Origin: JBOZRQ01 sp050789255
GTDB taxonomy: Bacteria > Bacillota > Sulfobacillia > Symbiobacteriales > Symbiobacteriaceae
Length of the DNA: 64,000 bases
NCBI GenBank assembly: GCA_050789255.1
Contig: JBOZRQ010000059.1
Span: forward strand, 1 to 64,000
Direction of reading: 5' to 3'
In this document: one piece after another, positions 8,414 through 19,288 of the stretch
Numbering within the stretch: the first letter of the stretch is position 1
Layout: every line of letters begins with the position of its first letter
Notes under the pieces: generated by a model
What the model saw: only the letters and a program-made list of their open reading frames with translations
Databases searched by the model: none
What the model was told of the DNA's origin: nothing
Program-made: the position numbers and the translations under genes

Positions 8414-9451
8414 TTAACCCCCTCGGAGCAGTCGCTTGAGATTCACCTGGAAGGGCGGGTAGGCAATGCCGGCCTCCGTAATAATGCCGGTGATATACTT
8501 CGCCGGCGTGACGTCGAAGGCCGGATTGGCCACCCCGATCCCCTCCGGGGCGATCCTTACGCCGCCGATGTGGGTGACCTCGTCATGCCTGCGCTCCTCG
8601 ATCTCAATCTCATCGCCGGATTCAATCTCCAGGTCGACCGTGCTCGACGGAGCGACCACGTAGAACGGAATGCCGTGCTCCTTTGCCAGCACCGCAACAC
8701 CGTAGGTGCCGATCTTGTTGGCCGTATCGCCATTGGCCGCAATGCGGTCAGCGCCGACGAAGGCGATCTGGATCTTGCCCAGCCGCATCATATGGGCCGC
8801 CATGTTGTCCGTGATCAGCGTGGCCGGAATCCCGCACTGCACGCACTCGAAAGCAGTCAGGCGGGCGCCCTGTAAGACGGGACGGGTCTCGTCCACGAAG
8901 ACGTGAATGTCCTTCCCCCGCTCGTGGGCCATCCGAATGACGCCCAGCGCCGTGCCCCAGTCGACCGTGGCCAAAAATCCGGTGTTGCAGTGGGTCAGCA
9001 CTCCTGCCCCGTGCGGCACCAGCGCCTGGCCGAACTCCGCCATCCGCTTGTTGACGGCGACGTCCTCCTCGGCCATGCTCTGAGCGAACTGGTAGAGCGC
9101 TTCCGCTGCTTCGGCCGGCGCCTGGCCCTTCAGCGTGGCGGCGAACTCCATCACCTTCTGAATCGCCCAGAAGAGGTTCACGGCCGTGGGTCTGGTGGAA
9201 CGCAGCTCGGCGGCGGCCTCCTCCAGACCGGACCAGAAGGCGGAGTCGCTGCCTGATTTCAACGCTTGCGCTGCAAGGACGAGGCCACCCGCCGCCGTGA
9301 CACCGATCGCTGGAGCCCCACGTACCGCCAGGGTCTTAATTGCTTCGCCCACCTGGTGATAATCGCGGCACTCCATCATCACCAGCTCGTTGGGCAGCCG
9401 GCGCTGGTCTATCAGCTTGACGAACTCTCTGGTAAGTTCAACGGTGCGCAC
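8414..9451 (-). CDS. mtnA: Methylthioribose-1-phosphate isomerase
   Basis: Isomerises 5-methylthioribose-1-phosphate to the ribulose form in methionine salvage. Of the eIF2B-alpha-like fold; LTHCNTG carries the conserved Cys (about residue 160) and VGADRIAANGDTANKIGT the conserved Asp (about 240). The 345-aa length with GTG at 9451 fits the family, and GGGAG lies 10 bases upstream. The frame stays open for 61 more codons upstream with several cysteines, but no well-spaced start is seen there. No other methionine salvage gene is in the window. Confidence 0.9.
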   Translation of the reverse strand: MRTVELTREFVKLIDQRRLPNELVMMECRDYHQVGEAIKTLAVRGAPAIGVTAAGGLVLAAQALKSGSDSAFWSGLEEAAAELRSTRPTAVNLFWAIQKVMEFAATLKGQAPAEAAEALYQFAQSMAEEDVAVNKRMAEFGQALVPHGAGVLTHCNTGFLATVDWGTALGVIRMAHERGKDIHVFVDETRPVLQGARLTAFECVQCGIPATLITDNMAAHMMRLGKIQIAFVGADRIAANGDTANKIGTYGVAVLAKEHGIPFYVVAPSSTVDLEIESGDEIEIEERRHDEVTHIGGVRIAPEGIGVANPAFDVTPAKYITGIITEAGIAYPPFQVNLKRLLRGG

Positions 9452-9590
9452 AGGGCGGGATCTCCCTTCTTGTCGACGCTGCGCTAACGCACAGCATTCT
9501 TCGCTATGCTCTCCCAGTACAGGGCTGTGCATCCGGGATTTGCTACAAAGCCGACATTCGGGGTTCGCCGCCCGTTGTGGCAAGTCCTCC

Positions 9591-11237
9591 TTACACAGGA
9601 GCCACGTTGGGCAAAGTGACCAGGCGAACCTCAATCAGGCCGGTCATGGCCCGCAACTCGTCAAGTACGTCAGCGCTGACGGGGTCATCAACCTGCATCA
9701 CCATGATCGCCTCGCCTCTGGCCTGAGCCCTGCCCAGGTGCATGCCGGCGATGTTGACGTTGTGGGCGCCGAGCACTGTGCCGAAGCGGCCGATCATGCC
9801 GGGCTGGTCAGTATGGCGGCTTACCAGCATGAAGCGCGAGGGCGCCATATCAAAGTACAGGCCATTCACGGCGATGAACCGGAGGCCACCGTCGCGGCGC
9901 AGCATGCCCGAAATCCGGTGCTCCCCGTTCCGCCCCGCCACCCGGACCGTGATCACCGTAGCGTTCGGGGACAGCGTCTGGGTCGCAGCAGCGTGCCTGC
10001 CGTTGAGTTCGCCAAGGGGCGCGTGCGTGAGCGACTTGCTCTCCTGAACGTTGATGCCACGGCGGCGGGCCAGTCCGGGAGCGTTGATATAGTTCACATG
10101 CTCCCCTAACTGAGCGCTCAGGAAGCCTTTCAGCACGGTGTTGGTCAGCAGGGTGGTCGGGTGCTTGGCCAGCTCACCACTGTAGATGACCTCCACGGCC
10201 TCAAAGCTGCCGACAAACGCCTGCGCCAGGAACGACCCAAGCGATTCCGCCAGCGGCAGGTGCTGAACGAGTGTCTGAGCCTCCTCCTTGGGCACCTGCG
10301 GCAGGTTTACCGCCTCGGGTACCAGCTCCCCGGCCAGCACCCGGAGCACATACTGTGCGACATACGTTCCGTTGGCTTCCTGGGCCTCTACGGTGGAGGC
10401 CGACAGGTGCGGCGTGACCACTACGTTGGGCAGCTCGAAGAGCGGGCTGCTTGTGCAGGGCTCGGTGGCAAAAACGTCCAGGGCAGCACCGGCAAGCTTA
10501 CCACTCTTCAGCGCCTCGTAGAGCGCCTCCTCATCCACCATGCCGCCCCGGGCGCAGTTGACAATGCGGGCCGTCCGCTTCATCAGGGCCAGTTCACCCG
10601 CCCGGATGAGCTTCGCAGAGTCCTTGGTCTTCGCAGCATGGATCGACAAGAAGTCGACCTGGGGGAGCATCTCGGGAATCTCGGGGACCAGCGTCACGCC
10701 GAGCTGCTCAGCGCGGCCGGCCGGTACAAACGGATCGTAGGCCAGGACCTTCATACCGAAAGCACGGGCCCGCACAGCCAGTTCCGTGCCAATGCGGCCA
10801 AGGCCGATGATGCCCAGCGTCTTGCCGTAAAGCTCCGTGCCCACGTAGGTCTTGCGATCCCAGCGCCCCTCCTTTACCAGGGCGTGATGGGCCTGGGGAA
10901 TGTGTCGGGCCACCGCAATCAGCATGCCGAAGGCATGCTCAGCCGTGGACAGCGTGTTGGCGCCCGGGACGTTCACCACTACGACGCCACGTTCGGTGGC
11001 CGCTTCCACGTCGATATTGTCAACGCCTACGCCGGCACGGCCCACCACCTTGAGGCGGGCGCCCCGGGCCAGAACCTCAGCGGTGACCTTCGTCTCCGAC
11101 CGGGTAATCAGCGCGTCGTAGTCAGAAATGACCTCCAGCAGTTCTGACGGAGTGAACTTCTTAACATCGACCTCGTGCTGCTCGCGGAGCAGGGCCACGC
11201 CTGCGTCCGAAATCGCCTCTGCCACCAGTACACGCAT
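9591..11237 (-). CDS. serA: D-3-phosphoglycerate dehydrogenase
   Basis: First enzyme of serine synthesis: oxidises 3-phosphoglycerate to phosphohydroxypyruvate using NAD. The long form (548 aa) has the nucleotide-binding GLGRIG (about residues 145-150), catalytic Arg in NCARGGMVDEEAL, Glu in ATEP and His in PHLSAST, then an intervening domain and a C-terminal ACT domain (about 475-548) that usually binds serine as feedback inhibitor. AAGGAGG overlapping the stop of the upstream aminotransferase gene is its ribosome site; the two are co-transcribed under the T-box leader. Confidence 0.96.
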   Translation of the reverse strand: MRVLVAEAISDAGVALLREQHEVDVKKFTPSELLEVISDYDALITRSETKVTAEVLARGARLKVVGRAGVGVDNIDVEAATERGVVVVNVPGANTLSTAEHAFGMLIAVARHIPQAHHALVKEGRWDRKTYVGTELYGKTLGIIGLGRIGTELAVRARAFGMKVLAYDPFVPAGRAEQLGVTLVPEIPEMLPQVDFLSIHAAKTKDSAKLIRAGELALMKRTARIVNCARGGMVDEEALYEALKSGKLAGAALDVFATEPCTSSPLFELPNVVVTPHLSASTVEAQEANGTYVAQYVLRVLAGELVPEAVNLPQVPKEEAQTLVQHLPLAESLGSFLAQAFVGSFEAVEVIYSGELAKHPTTLLTNTVLKGFLSAQLGEHVNYINAPGLARRRGINVQESKSLTHAPLGELNGRHAAATQTLSPNATVITVRVAGRNGEHRISGMLRRDGGLRFIAVNGLYFDMAPSRFMLVSRHTDQPGMIGRFGTVLGAHNVNIAGMHLGRAQARGEAIMVMQVDDPVSADVLDELRAMTGLIEVRLVTLPNVAPV

Positions 11238-11241
11238 CTGC

Positions 11242-12411
11242 TTACGCCTCCTTCGTCGACAAATGGCGAACCCACACCTGCTGGGCGGCGGCCACGGCGG
11301 CGCCCAACTGCACGTCCCGGCCGCTGAGGGCCAGGGTCATCTCCGTGGCGGTGAGGGCCTGGAGCACGTCGTTGGGGGTCACATATCCCAGGTGCCCGAT
11401 CCGGAAGATGGAGTTCTCAAGCTCTGCCTGACCGCCGGCCAGCTGAACGCCCAGCTTCTCCCGAGCGATCTTGCGGAGCACCTTCGGCTCGAAGGGCGCC
11501 TTCACGCCGGTCACGGAATTGCTGGCCCGGTTCTCGTCGGCCGCCAGCAGTTCTAGTCCCATCGCCTTGACGCCGGCCCGGCACATCTCACCCATCAGCC
11601 GGTGGCGGGCCCAGGCGCCCTCGATCGTCTCGGCCTTAATCATTCGCAGCGCTGCCTGCAGTGCGTAGAAGAGCGAAATGGCCGGGGTGTACGGGGTCTG
11701 CTTCTTCAGGTAGCTCTTGTGCACCGCCTGGAGATCCCAGTAGAACCGGGGCATCTTGTTGGTTTCGGAGAGGGCCCGGGCCCTGGCGCTGAAGGCGATG
11801 ATCGCAAGGCCGGGCGGGCACATCAGCGCCTTCTGGGCGCCGGTCAGGACCACGTCCAGCCCCCAGGCGTCGAACTCCAGCGGCAAGGCCCCGAGGCCGC
11901 TCACGCTGTCGACCATCACCAAGGCGCCGTGCTCATGGATCACCTTGGCCAGCGTCTCCACGTCGTTGGTGATGCCGGTGCTGGTCTCGTTGTGCTGGAA
12001 CAGCACGGCCTTTATCTCCTTGGCCGAGTCCTGCTTCAGCCGTTCGGCCAGCTTGGCGGGGTCGACCGCCTCCCCCGCCTCAAAGTTCAGCCGCTCTACG
12101 TTGAAGCCCAGAGCTACAGCGGTCTTGTACCAGCGTGCACCGAAGTCCCCGACGGTGACGCTGAGCACCGTGTCACCCGGGTTCAGGGTATTCACCAGAG
12201 CAGCCTCCCACCCGCCACTGCCGGCGCCCGGGAAGACGTACACCGGGTGCGTGGTGCGAAACACGTATTGCAGGTTGGCTGAGACCTCGTCAAAGAGCGT
12301 GAAGAAGGCCTCGCCACGGTGGTTGATCATGGGCTGGGTCATCGCTGCCGCCACCTGCGGCGGGATCGGCGTGGGTCCGGGGATCATGAGCAGGGACTTC
12401 TCTTTCAGCAT
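11242..12411 (-). CDS. Class V aminotransferase (serine pathway)
   Basis: PLP enzyme of the serine-glyoxylate/alanine-glyoxylate aminotransferase group, 389 aa. MIPGPTPIP starts the fold, VMVDSVSGLG holds the PLP-binding Asp, and GAQKALMCPPG holds the Schiff-base Lys. Being directly upstream of serA and under a seryl T-box, it probably converts phosphohydroxypyruvate to phosphoserine in place of SerC. That role is inferred from context; serine-pyruvate or serine-glyoxylate activity is the alternative. GGAGG precedes the ATG. Confidence 0.88.
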   Translation of the reverse strand: MLKEKSLLMIPGPTPIPPQVAAAMTQPMINHRGEAFFTLFDEVSANLQYVFRTTHPVYVFPGAGSGGWEAALVNTLNPGDTVLSVTVGDFGARWYKTAVALGFNVERLNFEAGEAVDPAKLAERLKQDSAKEIKAVLFQHNETSTGITNDVETLAKVIHEHGALVMVDSVSGLGALPLEFDAWGLDVVLTGAQKALMCPPGLAIIAFSARARALSETNKMPRFYWDLQAVHKSYLKKQTPYTPAISLFYALQAALRMIKAETIEGAWARHRLMGEMCRAGVKAMGLELLAADENRASNSVTGVKAPFEPKVLRKIAREKLGVQLAGGQAELENSIFRIGHLGYVTPNDVLQALTATEMTLALSGRDVQLGAAVAAAQQVWVRHLSTKEA

Positions 12412-12451
12412 GACAGGTCCGCCTCCTCGTTTTGGTCGCCGGTCGCCGGAG

Positions 12452-12833
12452 GAAAAGCGAAAAGCCCGTCCCCGGCAGACTCAGCGCCACAAGTGTGGTG
12501 CCGAAACTGCCAGGGACGGGCTGTACCCGCGGTGCCACCCTGTTTGACTGCTGCTTCCAACAATGGCCGCCGTCCGGTGTAGCCCGCCAAAAAAACACTC
12601 CCGTCCCAAACCTTGCGGTCAGGGACGGGAGTTGCTTCCCGCGGTGCCACCCAGACGTTGGCGCTGGAGAAACCAGCAGCCCACTTTCCACGGCTGTAAC
12701 GGGCCGAACCCGACCGGGTTATCCCCGGACCCTCAGGGGTTGGAGTCGTTCGCCAGGACACCGGCTTGCACCAACCGCCGGCTCTCTGTAGTCCTCAGTC
12801 GAAGTACGTCCCCCATCACTGGGTAGATATTAG
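12452..12833 (-). promoter_or_regulatory. Tandem-module T-box leader (Ser)
   Basis: On the minus strand one stem I (conserved AGAGAGC and CCCTGAGG) with probable specifier TCC (complement of 12742-12744) is followed by two complete antiterminator/terminator modules. Module 1 has T-box motif 12638-12653 and terminator 12589-12632 with seven Ts. Module 2 has motif 12526-12541 and terminator 12452-12522. Both share GGGTGGCACCGCGGG, and the bulge TGGC pairs with the GCCA end of tRNA-Ser, as encoded at 6952-7042. Only 47 bases lie between terminator 1 and motif 2, too few for a second stem I. It controls the aminotransferase-serA operon. Confidence 0.9.
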
Positions 12834-12838
12834 TCCGG

Positions 12839-12867
12839 AGTATACACCGGGTTTGGACACAGCGCAA
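12839..12867 (-). promoter_or_regulatory. Promoter of serA operon
   Basis: On the minus strand TTGCGC (12862-12867), a 17-bp spacer and TATACT (12839-12844), just upstream of T-box stem I. Confidence 0.75.
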
Positions 12868-12904
12868 TAGGCTGTGTAAAGTTTTGTTTTGCGGGAGAGA
12901 ATTA

Positions 12905-13057
12905 TCAGCCTTCGGCGAGCTCCCGGGCGCACCGCCGATCGTTGCAGATTGCCTTGCCCCCCGACGGTCGGTTGCAAACGATGCAACGCTTCTCGGCTTC
13001 AGGGTCCCATACCGATGTGAGCAGGTCCATCTCTTCTCCCTGAACCTCGTCAGTCAC
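12905..13057 (-). CDS. Small Cys-rich protein, possible zinc ribbon
   Basis: Predicted 50-aa acidic protein with CIVC near residues 25-28 and CNDRRC near 38-43, a spacing that could bind one zinc ion. The GTG at 13057 has GGGAGG seven bases upstream, which favours it over a longer frame starting at 13087 without a ribosome site. It lies between the gyrA terminator and the serA promoter. I do not recognise the family; the clean ribosome site and paired cysteines argue that it is real. Confidence 0.55.
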   Translation of the reverse strand: MTDEVQGEEMDLLTSVWDPEAEKRCIVCNRPSGGKAICNDRRCARELAEG

Positions 13058-13108
13058 GCTGCACCCTCCCACGTTATCGCTAGACAATCAGTATATGTGC
13101 AACGCAGC

Positions 13109-13140
13109 AAAAAAATACCCCCGGCAACACGTGCCGGGGG
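13109..13140 (-). terminator. Terminator after gyrA
   Basis: CCCCCGGCA / TGCCGGGGG stem with a run of seven Ts on the minus strand, starting 7 bp past the gyrA stop. Confidence 0.9.
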
Positions 13141-13147
13141 ATATCTC

Positions 13148-15595
13148 TTACTCTTCTTCGTCCCGGGCAACCACCTGGGCTACCGCCGAGACCTTGTCGT
13201 TGGTGTCGAGGTTCATCAGCTGCACACCCTGAGTGCTGCGGCCGATGCGGCGAATCTCGGCGACGGGGATCCGAATCAACACGCCCTGCTCGCTAACGAG
13301 CACCAGGTCGTTGCCTTCCCGGACCGTCTTGACCGCCACCAGGCTGCCATGCTTCTCCTCCACCAGCTTGATCGTGGTCACGCCGCGGGCGCCCCGCCCG
13401 TAGCTCGGGTACTCAGCAAGCGGCGTGCGCTTGCCGATGCCCTTGGAGGTGACCACCAGCAAGTCGGCGTCCGGATCAACCACGTCCATGCCGACCACCA
13501 CGTCATCTTCCGAGGTGAGGTTGATTCCCTTGACGCCGCGGGCGTCGCGGCCCATGGAGCGCACCTCTTCCTCGTGGAAGCGGATCGCGAAGCCGGCACT
13601 GGAGACCAGAATGATCTCCGAATTGCCGTGGGTCATGCGCACACCGATCAGCGCATCGTCGTCATCCAGCTTGATTGCAATCAGGCCGGTAGAACGGACG
13701 TTCTGGTAATCGGAGAGCTGGGTCTTCTTCACGATGCCCTGCTTGGTGGCAAAGAACAGGTAGGTCTCCTCCTGCTCCAGCTCCTTCACGGGGAAGACCG
13801 TGTTTACCTTTTCGCCTGGCTGGAGTTGCAGCAGGTTGATCATCGCGGTGCCCCGAGCCTGGCGCGAGGCCTCGGGAATCTCGTGGCACTTGATCCGGAA
13901 GACCCGGCCGCGATCGGTGAAGAACATCAGGTAGTGATGTGTCGTGGTGATGAAGAGGTTTTCGATGAAATCCTCTTCCTTGGTGCCGGCGCCCTGCACC
14001 CCACGGCCACCCCGGCGCTGCTGCCGATAGGTATTGGCCGGTACACGCTTGATGTACCCGGTGTGCGAGATGGTCACCACCACGTCTTCCTCAGCGATCA
14101 GATCCTCAATGTCGATTTCGCCTTCCTCCGCCAGGATCTTCGTCCGGCGGGGGTCCGCGAACCGCTTCTTGATCTCGCTGAGCTCCTGCTTGATGATGTC
14201 GTACTGCATCTTCTGCGAGCCCAGGATGGCGCGCAGGTAGGCGATGCGGTCCATCAGCTCGTTGTACTCCTCCTGCAGCTTCTCCCGCTCCAGGGCAGTC
14301 AGGCGGCGCAGCTGCATGTCGAGAATGTGCTGAGCCTGCACCTCGCTGAAGCCAAAGTTCGCCATCAATCGATTGCGGGCTTCGTCCGTGGTAGGCGAAG
14401 AGCGAATCGTGGCAATGACCTCGTCGATGATGTCGAGGGCCTTGAGCAGGCCTTCGACAATATGCGCACGGGCCTCAGCCTTGGCGAGGTCGAACTTGGT
14501 CCGGCGTACGATGACGTCGACCTGGTGGAGGATGTAGTAGTGCAGCATCTGCTTGAGATTGAGCACATGGGGGCGCCCATCCACCAGGGCCAGGGAATTA
14601 ATGCTGAAGTTTTGCTGGAGCGGTGTGAACTTGTAGAGCTGGTTCAGCACCACGTTGGCGTTGGCATCGCGACGGAGTTCGACAACGACGCGCATGCCGG
14701 TGCGGTCCGACTCGTCACGCAGGTCTGTAATGCCCTCGATCTTCTTCTCGCGATGGAGATCCGCGATGCGCTCGATCAGGCGGGCCTTGTTCACGTTGTA
14801 GGGGATCTCCGTGACCACGATGCGGTTCTTGCCATTGGCCATGGTCTCAATCTGAGCCTTCGCCCGCATGGTGACAGAACCCTTGCCCGTGTTAAAGGCC
14901 TTCTTGATTCCCTCACGGCCAAGAATATAGGCGCCGGTGGGGAAGTCAGGGCCCTTGATGACGGTGCTGAGCTCGTCGATGGTCACCTCGGGCTTGTCGA
15001 TCATCAGCGTGATGCCGTCGATGACCTCGCCGAGGTTGTGGGGCGGAATGTTGGTGGCCATGCCTACGGCAATGCCGGTAGAGCCGTTCACCAGCAGGTT
15101 CGGGAACCGAGAAGGGAGCACGGTGGGCTCCTTCTCGCTGTTGTCGAAGTTGTCGCCGAAGTCGACGGTGTCCTTCTCGATGTCGGTGAGCATTTCCACC
15201 GCGAGCTTGGACAGGCGGGCCTCGGTGTAACGCATGGCGGCCGCAGGGTCACCGTCGACTGAGCCGAAGTTGCCCTGGCCGTCGATGAGCGGATAGCGCA
15301 TGACGAAGTCCTGCGCCAGGCGGACCATGGTGTCGTACACGGCGCTGTCGCCGTGGGGATGGTACTTACCGAGCACGTCGCCGACCGTCTTTGCCGATTT
15401 GCGGTACGGTTTGTCCGAGGTGTTGCCTGCCTCGTACATGGCGTACATAATGCGGCGTTGAACGGGTTTGAGGCCGTCCCGGACATCGGGGAGAGCGCGA
15501 CCGACAATAACCGACATGGAATATGTCAGGTACTGGGTCTCCATCTCCTCTTTGATGTCGATGGGTAGTGTCTTCTGGGCAAAATCTCCCGCCAC
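13148..15595 (-). CDS. gyrA: DNA gyrase subunit A
   Basis: Breakage-rejoining subunit of gyrase. The catalytic tyrosine is Y123 (AAMRYTEARL). The quinolone region HPHGDSAVYDTM has Ser84 and Asp88, the usual susceptible residues. The GyrA box QRRGGRG in the C-terminal beta-pinwheel marks it as gyrase rather than topoisomerase IV. Length 815 aa is normal, with an acidic tail ending in EEE. GTG start with AGGAGG upstream. It follows gyrB by 34 bp in one operon. Confidence 0.98.
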   Translation of the reverse strand: MAGDFAQKTLPIDIKEEMETQYLTYSMSVIVGRALPDVRDGLKPVQRRIMYAMYEAGNTSDKPYRKSAKTVGDVLGKYHPHGDSAVYDTMVRLAQDFVMRYPLIDGQGNFGSVDGDPAAAMRYTEARLSKLAVEMLTDIEKDTVDFGDNFDNSEKEPTVLPSRFPNLLVNGSTGIAVGMATNIPPHNLGEVIDGITLMIDKPEVTIDELSTVIKGPDFPTGAYILGREGIKKAFNTGKGSVTMRAKAQIETMANGKNRIVVTEIPYNVNKARLIERIADLHREKKIEGITDLRDESDRTGMRVVVELRRDANANVVLNQLYKFTPLQQNFSINSLALVDGRPHVLNLKQMLHYYILHQVDVIVRRTKFDLAKAEARAHIVEGLLKALDIIDEVIATIRSSPTTDEARNRLMANFGFSEVQAQHILDMQLRRLTALEREKLQEEYNELMDRIAYLRAILGSQKMQYDIIKQELSEIKKRFADPRRTKILAEEGEIDIEDLIAEEDVVVTISHTGYIKRVPANTYRQQRRGGRGVQGAGTKEEDFIENLFITTTHHYLMFFTDRGRVFRIKCHEIPEASRQARGTAMINLLQLQPGEKVNTVFPVKELEQEETYLFFATKQGIVKKTQLSDYQNVRSTGLIAIKLDDDDALIGVRMTHGNSEIILVSSAGFAIRFHEEEVRSMGRDARGVKGINLTSEDDVVVGMDVVDPDADLLVVTSKGIGKRTPLAEYPSYGRGARGVTTIKLVEEKHGSLVAVKTVREGNDLVLVSEQGVLIRIPVAEIRRIGRSTQGVQLMNLDTNDKVSAVAQVVARDEEE

Positions 15596-15629
15596 AGGAC
15601 TATCCTCCTAAGCTACCCGGCTGTGCGCA

Positions 15630-17570
<1,941 letters not shown>

Positions 17571-17612
17571 CGAGGTTCCTCCCTCACGGATTTGGGCTAC
17601 TACAACAGACCA

Positions 17613-17641
17613 ATGCTACCACACAGCCGCGACAAAGACAA
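17613..17641 (-). promoter_or_regulatory. Promoter of gyrBA
   Basis: On the minus strand TTGTCT (17636-17641), a 17-bp spacer and TAGCAT (17613-17618), in the 81-bp gap between remB and gyrB. Confidence 0.55.
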
Positions 17642-17651
17642 GAAAATTGGA

Positions 17652-17921
17652 TCATACACCCAATTCCGTGACAATGTTGCTGTTTAAGAAGTCGGCTCTC
17701 TTCTTGAGCGTCAGAGAGGAGATTGGCGAGAGGTAGACCTCTTGGTCGGTCAACACGACGCTCTTGGCCTCGCCTCCCGCCACGTCGTGGACGCGTTTGT
17801 GGCGCTGAGCCATCGCCATAAACTCGCGGGTGGACTCGGCCTCCTTGCTGCTGCGCAGGTCGAGAATCGCAATGACCCGCTTCAGGCTGACGACCACGTC
17901 GGCGCCAACGTGCAAGAACAT
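17652..17921 (-). CDS. remB: RemB-like regulator (DUF370)
   Basis: Predicted 89-aa protein of the DUF370 family. The N-terminus FLHVGADVVVSLKRVIAILDL and the segment SVVLTDQEVYLSPISSLTLKKR match RemB (YaaB) of B. subtilis, which lies in the same place between recF and gyrB. RemA/RemB are DNA-binding regulators of matrix and osmoprotection genes. The ATG overlaps the recF stop (ATGA), and AAGGGGG precedes it. Confidence 0.9.
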   Translation of the reverse strand: MFLHVGADVVVSLKRVIAILDLRSSKEAESTREFMAMAQRHKRVHDVAGGEAKSVVLTDQEVYLSPISSLTLKKRADFLNSNIVTELGV

Positions 17922-19048
17922 CAGGTTAACCCCCTTGTGTCCAGCTCGATACTCCCGGAACGCACCCGGAACAGCCGGTGTTCGGCCGGCCAGTTGCGAA
18001 CCATAAGGTCTTCCAGATCGGTGCAGCTGATGAAGGTCTGGACGCCCTCCTGAACGGCGTTGAGCAGGTAGTTCCGACGGTGGGGATCCAGCTCCGAAGC
18101 GACGTCGTCCAGCAACAGGACCGGGGCTTCGCCAAGCTCGGCCGACATGAACTGCAGTTCCGCTAATTTCAGTGCGAGAACGGTCGTGCGCTGCTGCCCC
18201 TGCGAGGCGTAAAGGCGCGCGTCGCGGCCCGAAATCCAGAAGCCTATGTCATCCCGGTGGGGACCCACCAGGGTGATCTGCCGGCGAATCTCCTCCGAGC
18301 GCCGCTGCTGCATTTGCGACCAGAGCCGCTCTGTCACTTCCGGGGGGCGCGGCGTCTGCCCGGGCTCTGCCCCTTGGGACTGGTAGTCCATGCGCAGGAC
18401 TTCCTTGCCCTCGGAGAGCAGGTCGTGGTACCTGGCGGCAATCGGCCCCAGACGAGCAATGGCCTCTGCCCGCCGACAGATCAGTTGGGCGCCGGCGTCC
18501 AGCAACTGCTCGTCAAATACCGACAAGAGGTCCTTGTCCACATGCGGCGCCTTGAGCAAGGTGTTCCGCTGGGTAAGGACCTTGTTGTAGGTCATCAGGT
18601 AATGCAGGTAGGTCTGGGAGACCTGGGAGAGCTCAACATCCAGGAAACGGCGGCGCCCGGCTGGCGGGCCTTTGAGCAGCTGCAAATCGTCCGGGGAGAA
18701 GAAGACCGTAGCCAAGCTGCCAACCAGTCTGGCGATTTTGCGCTCTGCTACTCCGTTGATTTTCAGCTGTTTGCGCGACTCATGCCCGTAGGAGAGCTCC
18801 AACTGCAGGTCGCCCGTCGCTCGCCCTACGGAGGCCTTGGCCGTCAGGGTCGGCGCTCCCTCCTGGATCAAGTCCTGGTCCCTGCTGGTGCGATGGCTCC
18901 GCCCCGTGGCCAGAAAGTAAATCGACTCCAGCAGGTTGGTTTTTCCCTGCGCGTTGTCGCCGAAGACCACGTTAAGCCCGGGGGAGAAGGAGAGGGAAAG
19001 GGAGTCGTAGTTCCGGAAGTGCTGTAGTTGCAGGGAAGCCAGATGCAC
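17921..19048 (-). CDS. recF: DNA replication and repair protein RecF
   Basis: SMC-like ATPase that works with RecO and RecR at stalled forks. Walker A is GDNAQGKT (residues 30-37), the signature is SQGQQRTT, and Walker B is PVLLLDDVASELD. Length 375 aa is normal. The start is GTG; its ribosome site GGAGGAGGG overlaps the yaaA stop, so the two are coupled. Confidence 0.97.
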   Translation of the reverse strand: MHLASLQLQHFRNYDSLSLSFSPGLNVVFGDNAQGKTNLLESIYFLATGRSHRTSRDQDLIQEGAPTLTAKASVGRATGDLQLELSYGHESRKQLKINGVAERKIARLVGSLATVFFSPDDLQLLKGPPAGRRRFLDVELSQVSQTYLHYLMTYNKVLTQRNTLLKAPHVDKDLLSVFDEQLLDAGAQLICRRAEAIARLGPIAARYHDLLSEGKEVLRMDYQSQGAEPGQTPRPPEVTERLWSQMQQRRSEEIRRQITLVGPHRDDIGFWISGRDARLYASQGQQRTTVLALKLAELQFMSAELGEAPVLLLDDVASELDPHRRNYLLNAVQEGVQTFISCTDLEDLMVRNWPAEHRLFRVRSGSIELDTRGLT

Positions 19049-19051
19049 CGG

Positions 19052-19279
19052 CTATCCCTCCTCCTGGGTTATCAGCCATTTTCCGACGCCCTTTAACATG
19101 ATTCGATCACCAGGACGCAGTTTTCGGCCGCGGCGGAGTTCGACCTCGCCGTTAACGGTTACATCGCCAGACGCAATAAGGGCCTTGGCGTGGCCGCCAG
19201 TATCGGCCACGCCGGCCCACTTCAGAAAAGCATCCAGCGTGATGTATTCGGTTCGGATGGATGCCTGTTGTTCAACCAT
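19052..19279 (-). CDS. yaaA: S4-domain RNA-binding protein YaaA
   Basis: Predicted 75-aa protein that is almost entirely an S4 RNA-binding domain: ITLDAFLKWAGVADTGGHAK, then GDVTVNGEVELRRGRKLRPGD. It matches the YaaA/RlbA family found between dnaN and recF in Bacillota and linked to ribosome assembly. AGGAG precedes the ATG; it starts 9 bp after dnaN. Confidence 0.93.
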   Translation of the reverse strand: MVEQQASIRTEYITLDAFLKWAGVADTGGHAKALIASGDVTVNGEVELRRGRKLRPGDRIMLKGVGKWLITQEEG

Positions 19280-19288
19280 TCGATACTC

